NCBI RefSeq assembly: GCF_936943645.1
Contig: NZ_CAKZJO010000050.1
Coordinates: forward strand, 1-64,000
Direction of reading: 5' to 3'
DNA: 64,000 nucleotides
Origin: an uncultured Bradyrhizobium sp.
GTDB taxonomy: Bacteria > Pseudomonadota > Alphaproteobacteria > Rhizobiales > Xanthobacteraceae
The position numbers and the translations under genes are program-made. This document shows positions 16,125-26,290 of this stretch, piece by piece. Under the pieces are notes generated by a model that saw nothing but the letters and a program-made list of their open reading frames with translations, ran no database searches and had not been told where the DNA came from. Positions within the stretch are counted from its first letter, which is position 1. The number at the start of each line of letters is the position of its first letter.

Positions 16125-17393
16125 ATGCTGCGCTTGCAATCGGCACTCGGCATTTTCGCATTGCTGTTGATCGCCTTCGCGCTGGCGGAGAATCGGCGCG
16201 CCGTGTCGCTGCGCCAGGCCGCGGTCGGCCTGCTCGTCACCTTCGCCACCGCGATCGTGCTCCTGAAGCTGCCGGTCGTCGCGCACGCCTTCGGCGCCAT
16301 CAACGACGCCGTCGGGGCGATCTCCGCGGCCTCCCGCGCCGGCTCCGCTTTCGTGTTCGGCTATGTCGGCGGCGGCACCCTGCCCTTCGACGTCAAAGTG
16401 CCCGGCGCCGACTTCATTCTGGCGTTCCAGGCGCTGCCGATCGTGCTGGTCATGAGCGTGCTGACGACGCTGCTGTTCTACTGGCGCGTGCTGCCGCCTG
16501 TTGTCCGCGGCATGGCCTGGCTGCTGGAGCGGACGCTCGGCGTCGGCGGCGCGGTCGGCCTGTCGACCGCCGCCAACATCTTCCTCGGCATGGTCGAGGC
16601 GCCGCTGTTCGTGCGGCCCTATCTGGCACAGATGACCCGCAGCGAATTGTTCCTGGTGATGACCGGCGGCATGGCGGGCATCGCCGGCACGGTGCTGGTG
16701 CTCTATGCGACGCTGCTCGCGCCCCTCATCCCGGATGCCGCCGCGCATTTCGTGATCGCGTCCGTGCTCGGCGCACCGGCCGCGATCCTCATCAGCCTGA
16801 TCATGGTGCCCGAGACCTCGGACAAGCGCACCGGCGGCATGCTGGGAGATCCCCGGGTCGCCAGCGATCCCGAGATGGAGGTGTCCGGCACGATGGACGC
16901 GATCGTGAAAGGCACCAGCGCGGGGATCGAGTTGCTGATCAACATCGTCGCCATGCTGCTGGTGCTGGTGGCGCTGGTCTATCTCGTCAACGCCATTCTC
17001 GGCCTGCTGCCGAACATTGGCGGCGCCGCGATCTCGCTGCAGCGCCTGCTCGGCCTTGTGATGGCGCCGGTGTGCTGGCTGATGGGACTGCCGTGGGACC
17101 AGGCCGTCACCGCCGGCAGCCTGATGGGCACCAAGACCGTGCTCAACGAACTGATCGCCTATGTCGACTTCTCGAAGCTGCCGCCCGGTACGCTCGATCC
17201 GCGCTCGCGCCTGATCATGCTCTATGCGATGTGCGGCTTCGCCAACTTCGCCAGCCTCGGCATCATGATCGGCGGCTTAGGGGTGATGGCGCCGGAGCGG
17301 CGCGAGGAGATCAACACGCTCGGACTGAAGTCGATCGTATCGGGGACGCTGACGACGTGCTTGATGGGGGCGGTGGTGGGGGTGTTGAGTTAG
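16125..17393 (+). CDS. Concentrative nucleoside transporter (CNT/NupC family)
   Basis: A 422-residue inner-membrane cation-coupled nucleoside importer. Features include the N-terminal helix LQSALGIFALLLIAFALAENRR, GSAFVFGYVGGG (near 73-84) and the core signatures LSTAANIFLGMVEAPLFVRPYL and GTKTVLNELIAYVDF, which in CNT proteins line the nucleoside and sodium/proton sites. The length equals that of the typical bacterial CNT. A GGGGAC ribosome site precedes the ATG. With gpt 8 kb away it supports purine/pyrimidine salvage, but no local operon partner is seen. Confidence 0.92.
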   Translation: MLRLQSALGIFALLLIAFALAENRRAVSLRQAAVGLLVTFATAIVLLKLPVVAHAFGAINDAVGAISAASRAGSAFVFGYVGGGTLPFDVKVPGADFILAFQALPIVLVMSVLTTLLFYWRVLPPVVRGMAWLLERTLGVGGAVGLSTAANIFLGMVEAPLFVRPYLAQMTRSELFLVMTGGMAGIAGTVLVLYATLLAPLIPDAAAHFVIASVLGAPAAILISLIMVPETSDKRTGGMLGDPRVASDPEMEVSGTMDAIVKGTSAGIELLINIVAMLLVLVALVYLVNAILGLLPNIGGAAISLQRLLGLVMAPVCWLMGLPWDQAVTAGSLMGTKTVLNELIAYVDFSKLPPGTLDPRSRLIMLYAMCGFANFASLGIMIGGLGVMAPERREEINTLGLKSIVSGTLTTCLMGAVVGVLS

Positions 17394-17414
17394 GTACGAA
17401 CTGTCTGAATCTCG

Positions 17415-17753
17415 TCAGTTCGTCCCAAATGCATCTGCGAATTCCTGGCAAGCGGAAAGCAGATGGCGACGATTCAACCCAATATTCCCCCAGCCAAGCG
17501 CTCCGCTGAATTTTACAATGACGCGGTCCGGGTGCTTCGGATTCAGTCTTGCATCTGTCGTCCACGATAAGCGGTCAAGTTTGACCTGGACAATTTCCAA
17601 TCGTTCACAGGCTGATGCAATAGACGCAAAAAGCGCTTGCGCTTCGTCAAACGAAAGGTCGACCGACGAAGCTTCTCCCGCAGTGCAAAGGAGTTCAAAT
17701 GTCGGGTGACGATAATACAGAAGTAGACCGCCTGAGAGTGCAATGTCGACCAT
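17415..17753 (-). CDS. Hypothetical protein, 112 residues
   Basis: A small soluble protein with no family I recognise. It begins MVDIALSGGLLLYYRHPTFEL and ends FADAFGTN, without signal peptide or membrane helix. Base composition is visibly less GC-rich than the neighbours, and codon use (for example AAA, CAA, ATA) is unlike them, which hints at later acquisition or a rapidly evolving gene. It is convergent with the nucleoside transporter, 21 bases apart. Confidence 0.5.
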   Translation of the reverse strand: MVDIALSGGLLLYYRHPTFELLCTAGEASSVDLSFDEAQALFASIASACERLEIVQVKLDRLSWTTDARLNPKHPDRVIVKFSGALGWGNIGLNRRHLLSACQEFADAFGTN

Positions 17754-17797
17754 GTTCTATTAACGCCCGAAAAGCCATTGCAAACGCGAAAAGCCAG

Positions 17798-17887
17798 TAG
17801 CCGCGATGGAGCGCAGCGTAGTCCGGGAAAGTGCGCACCGTCGCGTGCAGCGGCCCCGGATTACGCTGCGCTCCATCCGGGCTACGA
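17798..17887. repeat. Palindromic intergenic repeat, family D
   Basis: GTAGCC, GATGGAGCGCAGCGTA and CCGGG on the left are answered by CCGGATTACGCTGCGCTCCATC and GGGCTAC on the right. The copy is directly followed by a family A copy. I saw this design once in the window. Confidence 0.85.
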
Positions 17888-17900
17888 AGAAACCCTCCCC

Positions 17901-17981
17901 CGTCATTGCGAGCGGAGCGAAGCAATCCAGAAATGCATCCGCGGAGATAGTCTGGATTGCTTCGCTCCGCTCGCAATGACG
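17901..17981. repeat. Palindromic intergenic repeat, family A copy 4
   Basis: CGTCATTGCGAGCGGAGCGAAG on the left mirrors CTTCGCTCCGCTCGCAATGACG on the right almost perfectly. The inner arms are CAATCCAGA and TCTGGATTG. It abuts the end of the cupin gene and sits in tandem with the family D element. Confidence 0.9.
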
Positions 17982-17991
17982 AGGAGAGAGT

Positions 17992-18519
17992 CTACGCCTT
18001 CAGCTCCACCGTCTTGAACTCCGCCGGCAGGATCACCTCCAGCAACTCGACGTCGTCGGAATAATCCAGGATCATGTGCTTGATCTTCGGCGGCTGGGTC
18101 CAGGCGCTGCCTTCCTTCATCAAGGTCTCGCCCTGCCCGTCCATATAGGTCTTCACCCAGCCCTTGAGCACGTAGACCATCTGGAATTCGACGTTGTGAA
18201 AGTGCAGCTTGGAGACCTCCGCCGGATCGCAAGGGCCCTGCAGGCGGATCACATGCGCTTGCGCAAGACCTCGGGTCGCGTCGGCGATGCCGAGGTCGCG
18301 GTACTTGGCGTAGGCGCGCAGGCCGTCGGCCTTGAAGTCTTCCTCACGGTGATGGCTGATCGCGATGCGCTGCCTCGCCCGGGTTGGCTTTTTTGGAGCC
18401 GCGAAGGGCGCCTTCGCTTTCACCGCCTTGCGGGCCGGCGAGCGTGCCGCGGCCTTGACGCCGCTGCGCTTCTTCACCGCAGTCTTCGTGGCGGGTCGTG
18501 ATGCCTTTTGCTTGGCCAT
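17992..18519 (-). CDS. Cupin domain protein with basic N-terminal tail
   Basis: A 175-residue protein. The first 50 or so residues are an Ala/Lys-rich tail (AVKKRSGVKAAARSPARKAVKAK) resembling histone H1-like or nucleic-acid-binding tails. The rest is one cupin barrel with the metal-site motif HFHNVEFQMVYVLKG and the second half AWTQPPKIKHMI. A GGAGG-type site lies just upstream of the ATG. The ligand is unknown; single-domain cupins can be enzymes or small-molecule sensors. The tail suggests binding to DNA or to another acidic polymer. Confidence 0.8.
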   Translation of the reverse strand: MAKQKASRPATKTAVKKRSGVKAAARSPARKAVKAKAPFAAPKKPTRARQRIAISHHREEDFKADGLRAYAKYRDLGIADATRGLAQAHVIRLQGPCDPAEVSKLHFHNVEFQMVYVLKGWVKTYMDGQGETLMKEGSAWTQPPKIKHMILDYSDDVELLEVILPAEFKTVELKA

Positions 18520-18705
18520 TGTCTGCCTCCCTGATCTCTGCCGCGCCCGCCGGACGGGTTCGGCCCGGGCGCAGACTAGCCAGTCCTGGACGAGGCAGCA
18601 ATTGCGGTCGTAGCTTGTCCGAAGCTGTCGTCGCGAATGGCCCTCGTCTCGTATTCGTTTTCTCGCTGAATTAATCTTGCAGGGAGATTCTGGGGGACTT
18701 GATTC

Positions 18706-20835
18706 ATGGGCGGCAGCGTAGGTCAGCGTGCATTTCAGAATGCCCGGCTTCAAAAGCGGCAGAAGGCCGAAGTGCTGCCAATGCTCGGGCACGCTCTCCA
18801 GCTGCACAAGATGGGGCTGTTGCCGGAAGCGAAGACCGCCTATCGCCAGGTCCTTCAACTCGCGCCCAACCAGATCGTCGCGCTGCACATGCTCGGCATC
18901 CTGGAGTCCGATGCCAAGAACTATGAGCAAGCCGAAAGCCTGCTGAGCCGGGCGGTCGCCGCTGATCCGCGATCCGCCGATGCCCATATGAGCCTCGGCA
19001 TCGCTCTCAACGGCTTACGGCGTCACGACGAGGCCTGCGCGAGCTATCGAAAGTCCCTCGCCCTGCGGCCTAACCACGCCGTCACGTTGTCCAATCTCGG
19101 CAACGCGAGCGTAGCCCTGGAGCTGCACGAGGAAGCGCTGCGCAGCTACGACAAGGCGCTCGCACTCGACCCGAACCTTGCCGAAGCCCATAACGGCCGG
19201 GGTTGGGCGCTCTGCCGTCAGCGCAGCTATGACGAGGCCGTCGCAAGCCTGAACCGCGCGCTGTCGATCAAGCCCAATTACGCGGCGGCGCTCGCGAACC
19301 GCGCCACCGCCTTGCGGGAACTTCAGCGATTTGACGAAGCCCTGGCGGACGGCAACCGGGCCATCGCGCTGGCACCCGACGAGGCCAACGGGTGGCTCGC
19401 AAGGGCCGGTGTGCTGCTCCAGATCCAGCAGATTGCCCAGGCTTCGCACGATTGCGAGCAGGCCCTCGCGATCGATCCCGGCTCCATTCAGGCTCACCTG
19501 GTGCTGGGCCTCTGCCTCGCCGGACTTGGCCGGGTCGACGATGCGCTCGCCAGTTTCGACAGGGCGCTCGACATCCAGCCTGACCTGCAGAGCGCAATCT
19601 CCAACAAGATCTTCACGCTCGACTTTGCAGGGGACGCCACCGTCGAGCGGCATCAGCAGGCGCGGCAGGTGTGGTGGGACCGCGTCGGCGCGAAGATCGC
19701 TTCAGAAACGGCGAGACCGCACGACAACGGCCGCGATCCGGATCGCCGCCTGGTGCTCGGCTATGTCTCGTCGGATTTCAACGCGCATTCGGCCGCGTTG
19801 ATCTTCAAGCCGGTCCTTCAGCACCATGACCGGACACAGTTCGAGATCGTGTGCTACGCCTGCTCGGCGAAAGTGGATGCGGCGACCGGCGAATTTCGTG
19901 AGATCGCCGATCGCTGGCGCGATGCCTCGCAATGGACCGAAGATCGCCTCGCCGACGAGATCCGCGCCGACGGCATCGATATCCTGATCGATCTGTCCGG
20001 CCATACAAGAGGCAACCGCCTCGGTGTATTTGCGCGCAAACCGGCACCGATCCAGGTCCATGGCTGGGGCCACGGCACGGGCACCGGCCTGCCGACGATC
20101 GATTATCTGATGTCGGACCCGGTCGCGATTCCCCGGGATGTCCGGCATCTGTTCGCAGAGACCATTGTCGACCTGCCATGCTTCGTGACGCTGGCGCCGC
20201 TGCCGGACGGGATTACGCGGGCACCGACGCCGGCGATCTCGAACGGCTTCGTCACCTTCGGCGTCTTCAACCGCATCAGCAAGATTTCCGACGAGGCCGC
20301 GGAAGTCTGGTCCAGGATTCTCGAGGCGGTGCCGGGTTCGCGACTGCTGATCAAGGACGTCGCGCTGGACGACCAGATGGTCCGCGAAAATTTGCTGGCG
20401 CGGTTCGCGGCTTGCGGCTTGCCGGCCGAACGCGTCGAGCTGCTTGGGGCCACCTCGCGCGGCGAACATCTGGCATCGTTCAATCGCGTCGACATCTGCC
20501 TCGACCCGTTCCCGCAGAATGGCGGCGTCAGCACCTGGGAAGCCCTGCAGATGGGCGTGCCGGTGGTCGCAAAACTCGGCAACAGTCTCCCCAGCCGTGC
20601 GGCCGGCTCCATCCTCACCGCACTCGGCTTGCCGGACTGGGTCACCGATAGCCGCGAGGCGTATATCGACATCGCAACGAGCTGGGGCTTGCAGATCGAA
20701 GAGCTCGAGAAGTTGCGCCGCGAACTGCCCGACAGGATCCGGGCAACGGCCGCCAGCAACCCCGTCTCATACGGGCGCGCGGTGGACGAGGCTTATCGCG
20801 CGATGTGGCAGCGCTATTGCAGCAGCGGTGGTTGA
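18706..20835 (+). CDS. TPR protein with O-GlcNAc transferase (GT41/SPINDLY-like) domain
   Basis: A 709-residue cytosolic protein. About residues 25-305 are eight or more tetratricopeptide repeats with the usual A-x-NLG and AL-DP pattern. From about 345 on it is a GT41 (OGT/SPINDLY-type) catalytic domain: RLVLGYVSSDFNAHSAA, IDLSGHTRGNRLGVFARKPAPIQVHGWGH, FGVFNRISKISDE and NGGVSTWEALQMGVPVV are the recognisable blocks. Eukaryotic homologues transfer GlcNAc or fucose to Ser/Thr of proteins; bacterial acceptors are mostly unknown. It is a single gene without obvious partners, and an acceptor protein may be encoded elsewhere. Confidence 0.92.
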   Translation: MGGSVGQRAFQNARLQKRQKAEVLPMLGHALQLHKMGLLPEAKTAYRQVLQLAPNQIVALHMLGILESDAKNYEQAESLLSRAVAADPRSADAHMSLGIALNGLRRHDEACASYRKSLALRPNHAVTLSNLGNASVALELHEEALRSYDKALALDPNLAEAHNGRGWALCRQRSYDEAVASLNRALSIKPNYAAALANRATALRELQRFDEALADGNRAIALAPDEANGWLARAGVLLQIQQIAQASHDCEQALAIDPGSIQAHLVLGLCLAGLGRVDDALASFDRALDIQPDLQSAISNKIFTLDFAGDATVERHQQARQVWWDRVGAKIASETARPHDNGRDPDRRLVLGYVSSDFNAHSAALIFKPVLQHHDRTQFEIVCYACSAKVDAATGEFREIADRWRDASQWTEDRLADEIRADGIDILIDLSGHTRGNRLGVFARKPAPIQVHGWGHGTGTGLPTIDYLMSDPVAIPRDVRHLFAETIVDLPCFVTLAPLPDGITRAPTPAISNGFVTFGVFNRISKISDEAAEVWSRILEAVPGSRLLIKDVALDDQMVRENLLARFAACGLPAERVELLGATSRGEHLASFNRVDICLDPFPQNGGVSTWEALQMGVPVVAKLGNSLPSRAAGSILTALGLPDWVTDSREAYIDIATSWGLQIEELEKLRRELPDRIRATAASNPVSYGRAVDEAYRAMWQRYCSSGG

Positions 20836-20895
20836 TTGCCCCTCGGGCGATTACGCGGACTGCGCGTTCGCTCGACGCAGCGGCAATGGAGATAT

Positions 20896-21020
20896 CGTAG
20901 GGTGGGCAAAGCGACTTGTCCGCCGAAGCTCAATGAGCGAAGGCGGAAGCCTGCCCACCACCTTTTTCAATCGGAGGCAGATGGTGGGCACGGCGCAAGA
21001 GCGCCTTTGTCCACCCTACA
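20896..21020. repeat. Palindromic intergenic repeat, family C copy 1
   Basis: CGTAGGGTGGGCAAAG on the left mirrors CTTTGTCCACCCTAC on the right, with an internal GCCCACCA / TGGTGGGC pair. A shorter copy lies at 50811. Confidence 0.85.
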
Positions 21021-21044
21021 GGACTTACAGGACCGGCTTTCTGC

Positions 21045-21332
21045 TCAATGCAGCCGGAACACGCCGTCCACGGCGCGCAGCTCGGCCGGCTTGATCAGCT
21101 TGGAATGCGCTACGGTGACGGAATGGAGCGGACCGTCGAGCTTCTCCTGCCAGAACGCCAGGAAGTCCTTCAGGGCGGGGAATTTCGGAAACATATCGTA
21201 GTTCTGCCAGACATAGGTCTGGAGCAGCGAGGGATGGTCCGGCATCCGGTAGAGAATTTGTGCCGTCGTCAGCCCGTAGCCCAGCATCTGTTTCCGGAAG
21301 TCCTCGGAAACGCCCCCACTCCGCAAGCCCAT
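21045..21332 (-). CDS. usg: Usg family protein
   Basis: A 95-residue protein matching the Usg family, named for an open frame near the Caulobacter trp genes, with no known function. Recognisable parts are LGYGLTTAQILYRMPDHPSLLQTYVWQ and PALKDFLAFWQEKLDGPLHSVTVAHS. An ideal AAAGGAGG ribosome site lies 6 bases before the ATG at 21332, so the longer in-frame start 60 bases upstream was rejected. No trp gene is adjacent here. Confidence 0.88.
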   Translation of the reverse strand: MGLRSGGVSEDFRKQMLGYGLTTAQILYRMPDHPSLLQTYVWQNYDMFPKFPALKDFLAFWQEKLDGPLHSVTVAHSKLIKPAELRAVDGVFRLH

Positions 21333-21594
21333 GCCAACCTCCTTTGCAGGAGCGCATTGAGGGGTGGCTTGATCGGTGCCCCGGGGAGCCACCCGGAAAC
21401 GATGCGCTCACATGAGAGAAATGTGACGCAAACTGACAATCCATCTCAAGCCCAAAAGTTTAACAAGCTGTTGAAATTCAATGCTTTAGCAGCACAGGAG
21501 GCTCCGTGCTAATACGGTCATGAAGACCGGTTAACGATGGTAAAGAGATTCTGGCAGGCCGGCCTTTGGAGCGCCAAATTTTCTGCTAGAAGCC
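21333..21594. other. Non-coding stretch between usg and the groESL promoter
   Basis: About 260 bases before the heat-shock promoter contain no credible gene on either strand. The part next to usg must hold its promoter on the minus strand, but I see no clear -35/-10 pair. No tRNA or riboswitch fold is apparent. Confidence 0.5.
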
Positions 21595-21623
21595 CTTGCC
21601 CCCGCAAATTTCCTGTCCTATTT
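21595..21623 (+). promoter_or_regulatory. Putative RpoH-type heat-shock promoter of groESL
   Basis: CTTGCC (21595-21600) and CCTATTT (21617-21623), separated by 16 bases, fit the alphaproteobacterial RpoH pattern CTTG...CCTATTT. It is 15 bases upstream of the CIRCE operator. The assignment is by eye. Confidence 0.5.
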
Positions 21624-21637
21624 CAGCTCCGCCGGCG

Positions 21638-21664
21638 CTAGCACTCGCGGGCGCCGATTGCTAA
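21638..21664. promoter_or_regulatory. CIRCE operator (HrcA site)
   Basis: CTAGCACTC-N9-GATTGCTAA matches the CIRCE inverted repeat TTAGCACTC-N9-GAGTGCTAA with one change in each arm and the exact 9-base spacer. It lies 44 bases before groES, as expected for HrcA repression of chaperonin transcription. No hrcA gene lies in the window. Confidence 0.9.
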
Positions 21665-21707
21665 CACTTTGAAATCATCAACTCGTGCAAATGCTTAGGA
21701 GAGCTGC

Positions 21708-22022
21708 ATGAAATTCCGTCCGCTTCACGACCGCGTCGTGGTCAAGCGCATCGACGCAGAAGAGAAGACCGCCGGCGGCATCATCATCCCCGACACTGCC
21801 AAGGAAAAGCCCTCCCAGGGCGAAGTCGTCGCCGTTGGCCCGGGTGGCCGCGACGAAGCCGGCAAGCTGATCCCGATCGACCTGAAGGTCGGCGACCGCG
21901 TGCTGTTCGGCAAGTGGTCCGGCACCGAGGTCAAGATCGACGGCGTCGATCTCCTGATCATGAAGGAAAGCGACATCATGGGCGTCCTCGACGTCCCCGC
22001 TTCCAAGAAGAAGGCGGCTTAA
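21708..22022 (+). CDS. groES: Co-chaperonin GroES
   Basis: A 104-residue Gro[48 protein letters not shown] is the classic N-terminal half, including the mobile loop that docks on GroEL. Heptameric lid of the folding chamber in the cytoplasm. An AGGAGAG ribosome site precedes the ATG. It is co-transcribed with groEL 48 bases downstream, under a CIRCE operator. Bradyrhizobia typically have several groESL operons with different control; this is one with a CIRCE site. Confidence 0.98.
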   Translation: MKFRPLHDRVVVKRIDAEEKTAGGIIIPDTAKEKPSQGEVVAVGPGGRDEAGKLIPIDLKVGDRVLFGKWSGTEVKIDGVDLLIMKESDIMGVLDVPASKKKAA

Positions 22023-23711
<1,689 letters not shown>

Positions 23712-23736
23712 GCGTCCAACGATCTCAAGAACGACG

Positions 23737-23766
23737 AAACCCCGGCAGCGATGCCGGGGTTTTTGT
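23737..23766 (+). terminator. Rho-independent terminator of groESL
   Basis: AAACCCCGGCA (23737-23747) pairs with TGCCGGGGTTT (23752-23762) around a GCGA tetraloop and runs into a T-stretch. It starts 25 bases after the groEL stop. Confidence 0.95.
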
Positions 23767-23784
23767 TTGGGGGATGCTCTCTCC

Positions 23785-23829
23785 CCGTCATTCCGGGGCG
23801 CGCCCGCTTGGGCGCGAGCCCGGAATGAC
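23785..23829. repeat. Palindromic intergenic repeat, family B copy 1
   Basis: CCGTCATTCCGGGGCGCGCC on the left mirrors GGGCGCGAGCCCGGAATGAC on the right. It lies between the groESL terminator and the end of lepB. Relatives are at 49619, 54788 and 61336. Confidence 0.88.
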
Positions 23830-23836
23830 AGCAGGC

Positions 23837-24586
23837 CTACCGCACCTTCCCCAGCCGCTCGAAGCGCGGCTCGCCGTCTTCGTCGAGCGACCAGAAGATC
23901 CGCGTCACCCTGCCGACGAGGTTGTCCATCGGCACGAAGCCGAACGTCGACATCATGCGGCTGTCGGTGGAATTGTCGCGGTTGTCGCCGAGCGCGAAGA
24001 AATGGCCCGGCGGCACCGTGAAGACGCTGGTGTTGTCGAGGTAGCCGTTGTCGTCGCAGTCGTTGGTCACGTAGGACGCGCCGTTCGGCAGCGTCTCGCG
24101 CCAGCGCTTGACCTTCGCGTCCTCGTCGCCTCCGCAGGTCGAACCGGCGGGCCGCGCTTCCAGGGCGACGCGCGTCACCGGGCGGTCGTTGAGGATGAGC
24201 TGGCCCTGCCGCATCTGGATGCGGTCGCCGGGCAGCCCGACCACGCGCTTGACGTAGTCGACCGAATTGTCCTTCGCGGTCCGGAACACGACGATGTCGC
24301 CGTATGCGGGGTCGGCGGCGAGAATACGGCCCGAGATGAAGGACGGCGCGAACGGAGTGGAGTAGCGGCCGTAGCCATAGGCATATTTGGCGGCGAAGAC
24401 GTAGTCGCCAACCATCAGCGTCGGCGCCATCGAACCCGAGGGGATGCTGAACGGCTGATAGAGCACGAAACGAAACAGGATCAGCGGCGACCACAGCACC
24501 GGGACCAGCAGGATCAGGATGACAATCGCTTTCCAGTCCCGCGCTTGCGCCCGCGAGGGCCGGGTCGTTTCCGAAAGAATGGTCAT
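23837..24586 (-). CDS. lepB: Signal peptidase I
   Basis: A 249-residue inner-membrane leader peptidase that removes signal peptides from secreted proteins. One membrane anchor is at about 20-42. The nucleophile S52 is in SIPSGSMAPTL and the general base K113 in DYVKRVVGLPGD; GDNRDNSTDSR is the conserved box E. The start at 24586 was chosen because the protein begins normally there; the open frame continues far upstream across other genes without similarity. It stands apart from the usual lepA/rnc neighbours, so it may be a second copy. Confidence 0.95.
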   Translation of the reverse strand: MTILSETTRPSRAQARDWKAIVILILLVPVLWSPLILFRFVLYQPFSIPSGSMAPTLMVGDYVFAAKYAYGYGRYSTPFAPSFISGRILAADPAYGDIVVFRTAKDNSVDYVKRVVGLPGDRIQMRQGQLILNDRPVTRVALEARPAGSTCGGDEDAKVKRWRETLPNGASYVTNDCDDNGYLDNTSVFTVPPGHFFALGDNRDNSTDSRMMSTFGFVPMDNLVGRVTRIFWSLDEDGEPRFERLGKVR

Positions 24587-24714
24587 GCACCTGCCCCGAT
24601 CAAGTCTCGTCGCGAGATTAAGCAACCCTGGCGCACGCGCAATCCCGGCTCCGTGATCTTGGTCGCACATCGCGCAGGCTGCGTTCAATGTGCAGGCCTG
24701 GACCTCCCCCGTGG

Positions 24715-25554
24715 TCAGCCAGGCGAGGCATCCTTGAAGCAGTGCCTGACCCAGTCGATCGTCACGCGCGTCGCCGCGTCGCGCTTGAGATGGTTCTGCA
24801 CGAGCAGCCACACGTCGCGCCGCTTCGACAGCAGCGTGGCGCGCAGACCGCGGTCGGCAAGCAAGGCGGTGCAGCTGTGCTCGGGCAGCACGCCGACGGC
24901 CTGATGCGACTGGATCATCGTCCTGATGATGCGGACATTGTCCGTGATGCAACGGACGTTCGTCAGCCGCTTGGCACGCAGGAACTGCGCTTCCGGGATC
25001 GTGTCGAGCTCGTCCGGATAGACGCAGGCGATCGGCTCGCCTCCGGTGCGGTCGGCAGGCTCGAAGTAATACAGCCTGACATCGCCGAGCTTGGAGATGG
25101 TGAAGTCGCCCTTCTCCGGCTTGCGCAGGCGGATGGCGAGGTCGGCCTGCCAGCGCGAGAATTTGACGTTGCCGCTGGAGGTGAGGAATTGCAGGGTCAG
25201 GCCGGGATGATCGCGCAGGAAGCTGCTCGTCCGCGGCGCCAGCAACTCCTCGGCGACCGCATTGGTCGAGGCGATGCGAAGGCGCCCGACCGGGCCCGGC
25301 TGGCTCTCCTTGATGCGATCGATCGCGGCGGCATGGGCGGCCATCGCGCCGACATGTTCGAGCACCGCCTCGCAATGGCGCGTCGGCCGTCGCAGCCCGT
25401 CCACGGCGTCGAACAGCGGCACGCCGAGATCGCGCTGGATGCGCGCCAGACGGCGGCCGACGGTGGTCTCGTCGATGCGCAGCCGCGCGCTGGCGCCGGC
25501 ATAGGTGCCCTCGTCCCTCACCGCGGCGATGATGCGCAGATCGTCCCAGTTCAT
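24715..25554 (-). CDS. LysR family transcriptional regulator
   Basis: A 279-residue LysR regulator. The winged helix-turn-helix is at about 4-60 (WDDLRIIAAVRDEGTYAGASARLRIDETTVGRRLARIQRDLG); EET/DETTVGR replaces the more usual PSAVS, a feature of the subgroup that often acts as LysR-type repressor-activators of nearby enzymes. The rest is a periplasmic-binding-protein-like effector domain. It is divergent from the isochorismatase-type hydrolase, with 131 bases between starts, which suggests it controls that gene and the following GST. Confidence 0.92.
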   Translation of the reverse strand: MNWDDLRIIAAVRDEGTYAGASARLRIDETTVGRRLARIQRDLGVPLFDAVDGLRRPTRHCEAVLEHVGAMAAHAAAIDRIKESQPGPVGRLRIASTNAVAEELLAPRTSSFLRDHPGLTLQFLTSSGNVKFSRWQADLAIRLRKPEKGDFTISKLGDVRLYYFEPADRTGGEPIACVYPDELDTIPEAQFLRAKRLTNVRCITDNVRIIRTMIQSHQAVGVLPEHSCTALLADRGLRATLLSKRRDVWLLVQNHLKRDAATRVTIDWVRHCFKDASPG

Positions 25555-25685
25555 GGGGACCGAGCCTAGCAGGCCATGCTGCCGCCTGCAATTCTGCAGC
25601 CATATGCTGCAATAGTCCTGCACAATGGCAGGACGCGGCTGCGCTAATGTCGCGCCATCCGATACGCCAGAAGGCCCTGACCAGC

Positions 25686-26279
25686 ATGACCGCTCCCAAG
25701 ACCCTGCTCGAACTCGCCGGCGCTGATCTCAATCCGCCGAAGCTCCATGAAGCCTGCCTCGTGCTGATCGACATCCAGAACGAATATTGCGCCGGCCCGC
25801 TGGCCCTGCCGGATGCGCAGCCGGCGATCGCAGCAGCCGCGCGCCTGCTGGCGCGGGCAAGGGAGAGCGGCGCTGCGATCTTCCATGTCGCGCACAAGGG
25901 CCGCGCCGGCGGCCTGTTCGACCGCGAGGCCGCGCGCGGCGCGATCGTCGAGCGCCTGGCACCGCTCGCGGGCGAAGCCGTGATCGAGAAGGCGCTGCCG
26001 AACGCGCTCGCGGGCACCGACCTGCAAGCCCGGCTTACCGCCACCGGACGCAAGAACATCGTTCTGGCCGGCTTCATGACGCACATGTGCGTCTCCTCGA
26101 CCGCCCGCGCCGCGCTCGATCTCGGCCTGCGCACGACGATCGCAGCCGACGCCTGCGCCACCCGCGACCTGCCCGACGGCCGCGGCGGCACGCTCGACGC
26201 CCGAACGATTCACGAAGTCGCGCTGGCCGAGCTTTCTGACCGCTTCGCGATCATCACGCAGAGCGATGCGTTGACCTGA
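25686..26279 (+). CDS. Isochorismatase-like cysteine hydrolase
   Basis: A 197-residue alpha/beta hydrolase of the isochorismatase family. The catalytic triad is D29 (LVLIDIQNEY), K102 (VIEKALPNAL) and C135 (GFMTHMCVSST). Because it has the catalytic cysteine it should hydrolyse an amide (nicotinamidase, N-carbamoyl amidase or similar), not isochorismate. The ATG at 25686 gives the normal family N-terminus; an earlier start would add 13 residues. It is followed after 11 bases by a GST gene and is probably regulated by the divergent LysR gene. Confidence 0.9.
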   Translation: MTAPKTLLELAGADLNPPKLHEACLVLIDIQNEYCAGPLALPDAQPAIAAAARLLARARESGAAIFHVAHKGRAGGLFDREAARGAIVERLAPLAGEAVIEKALPNALAGTDLQARLTATGRKNIVLAGFMTHMCVSSTARAALDLGLRTTIAADACATRDLPDGRGGTLDARTIHEVALAELSDRFAIITQSDALT

Positions 26280-26290
26280 CGGAGCCGATC

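Noticed and set aside
21672..21684. A FixK-like TTGA...TCAA before groES
   Set aside because: The spacer is 5 bases, not 6, so the half-sites are out of register.
23837..26191. One long minus-strand frame from lepB into the LysR and hydrolase genes
   Set aside because: Only the last 249 residues resemble signal peptidase. The rest is antisense or out-of-frame reading of 24715-26191.
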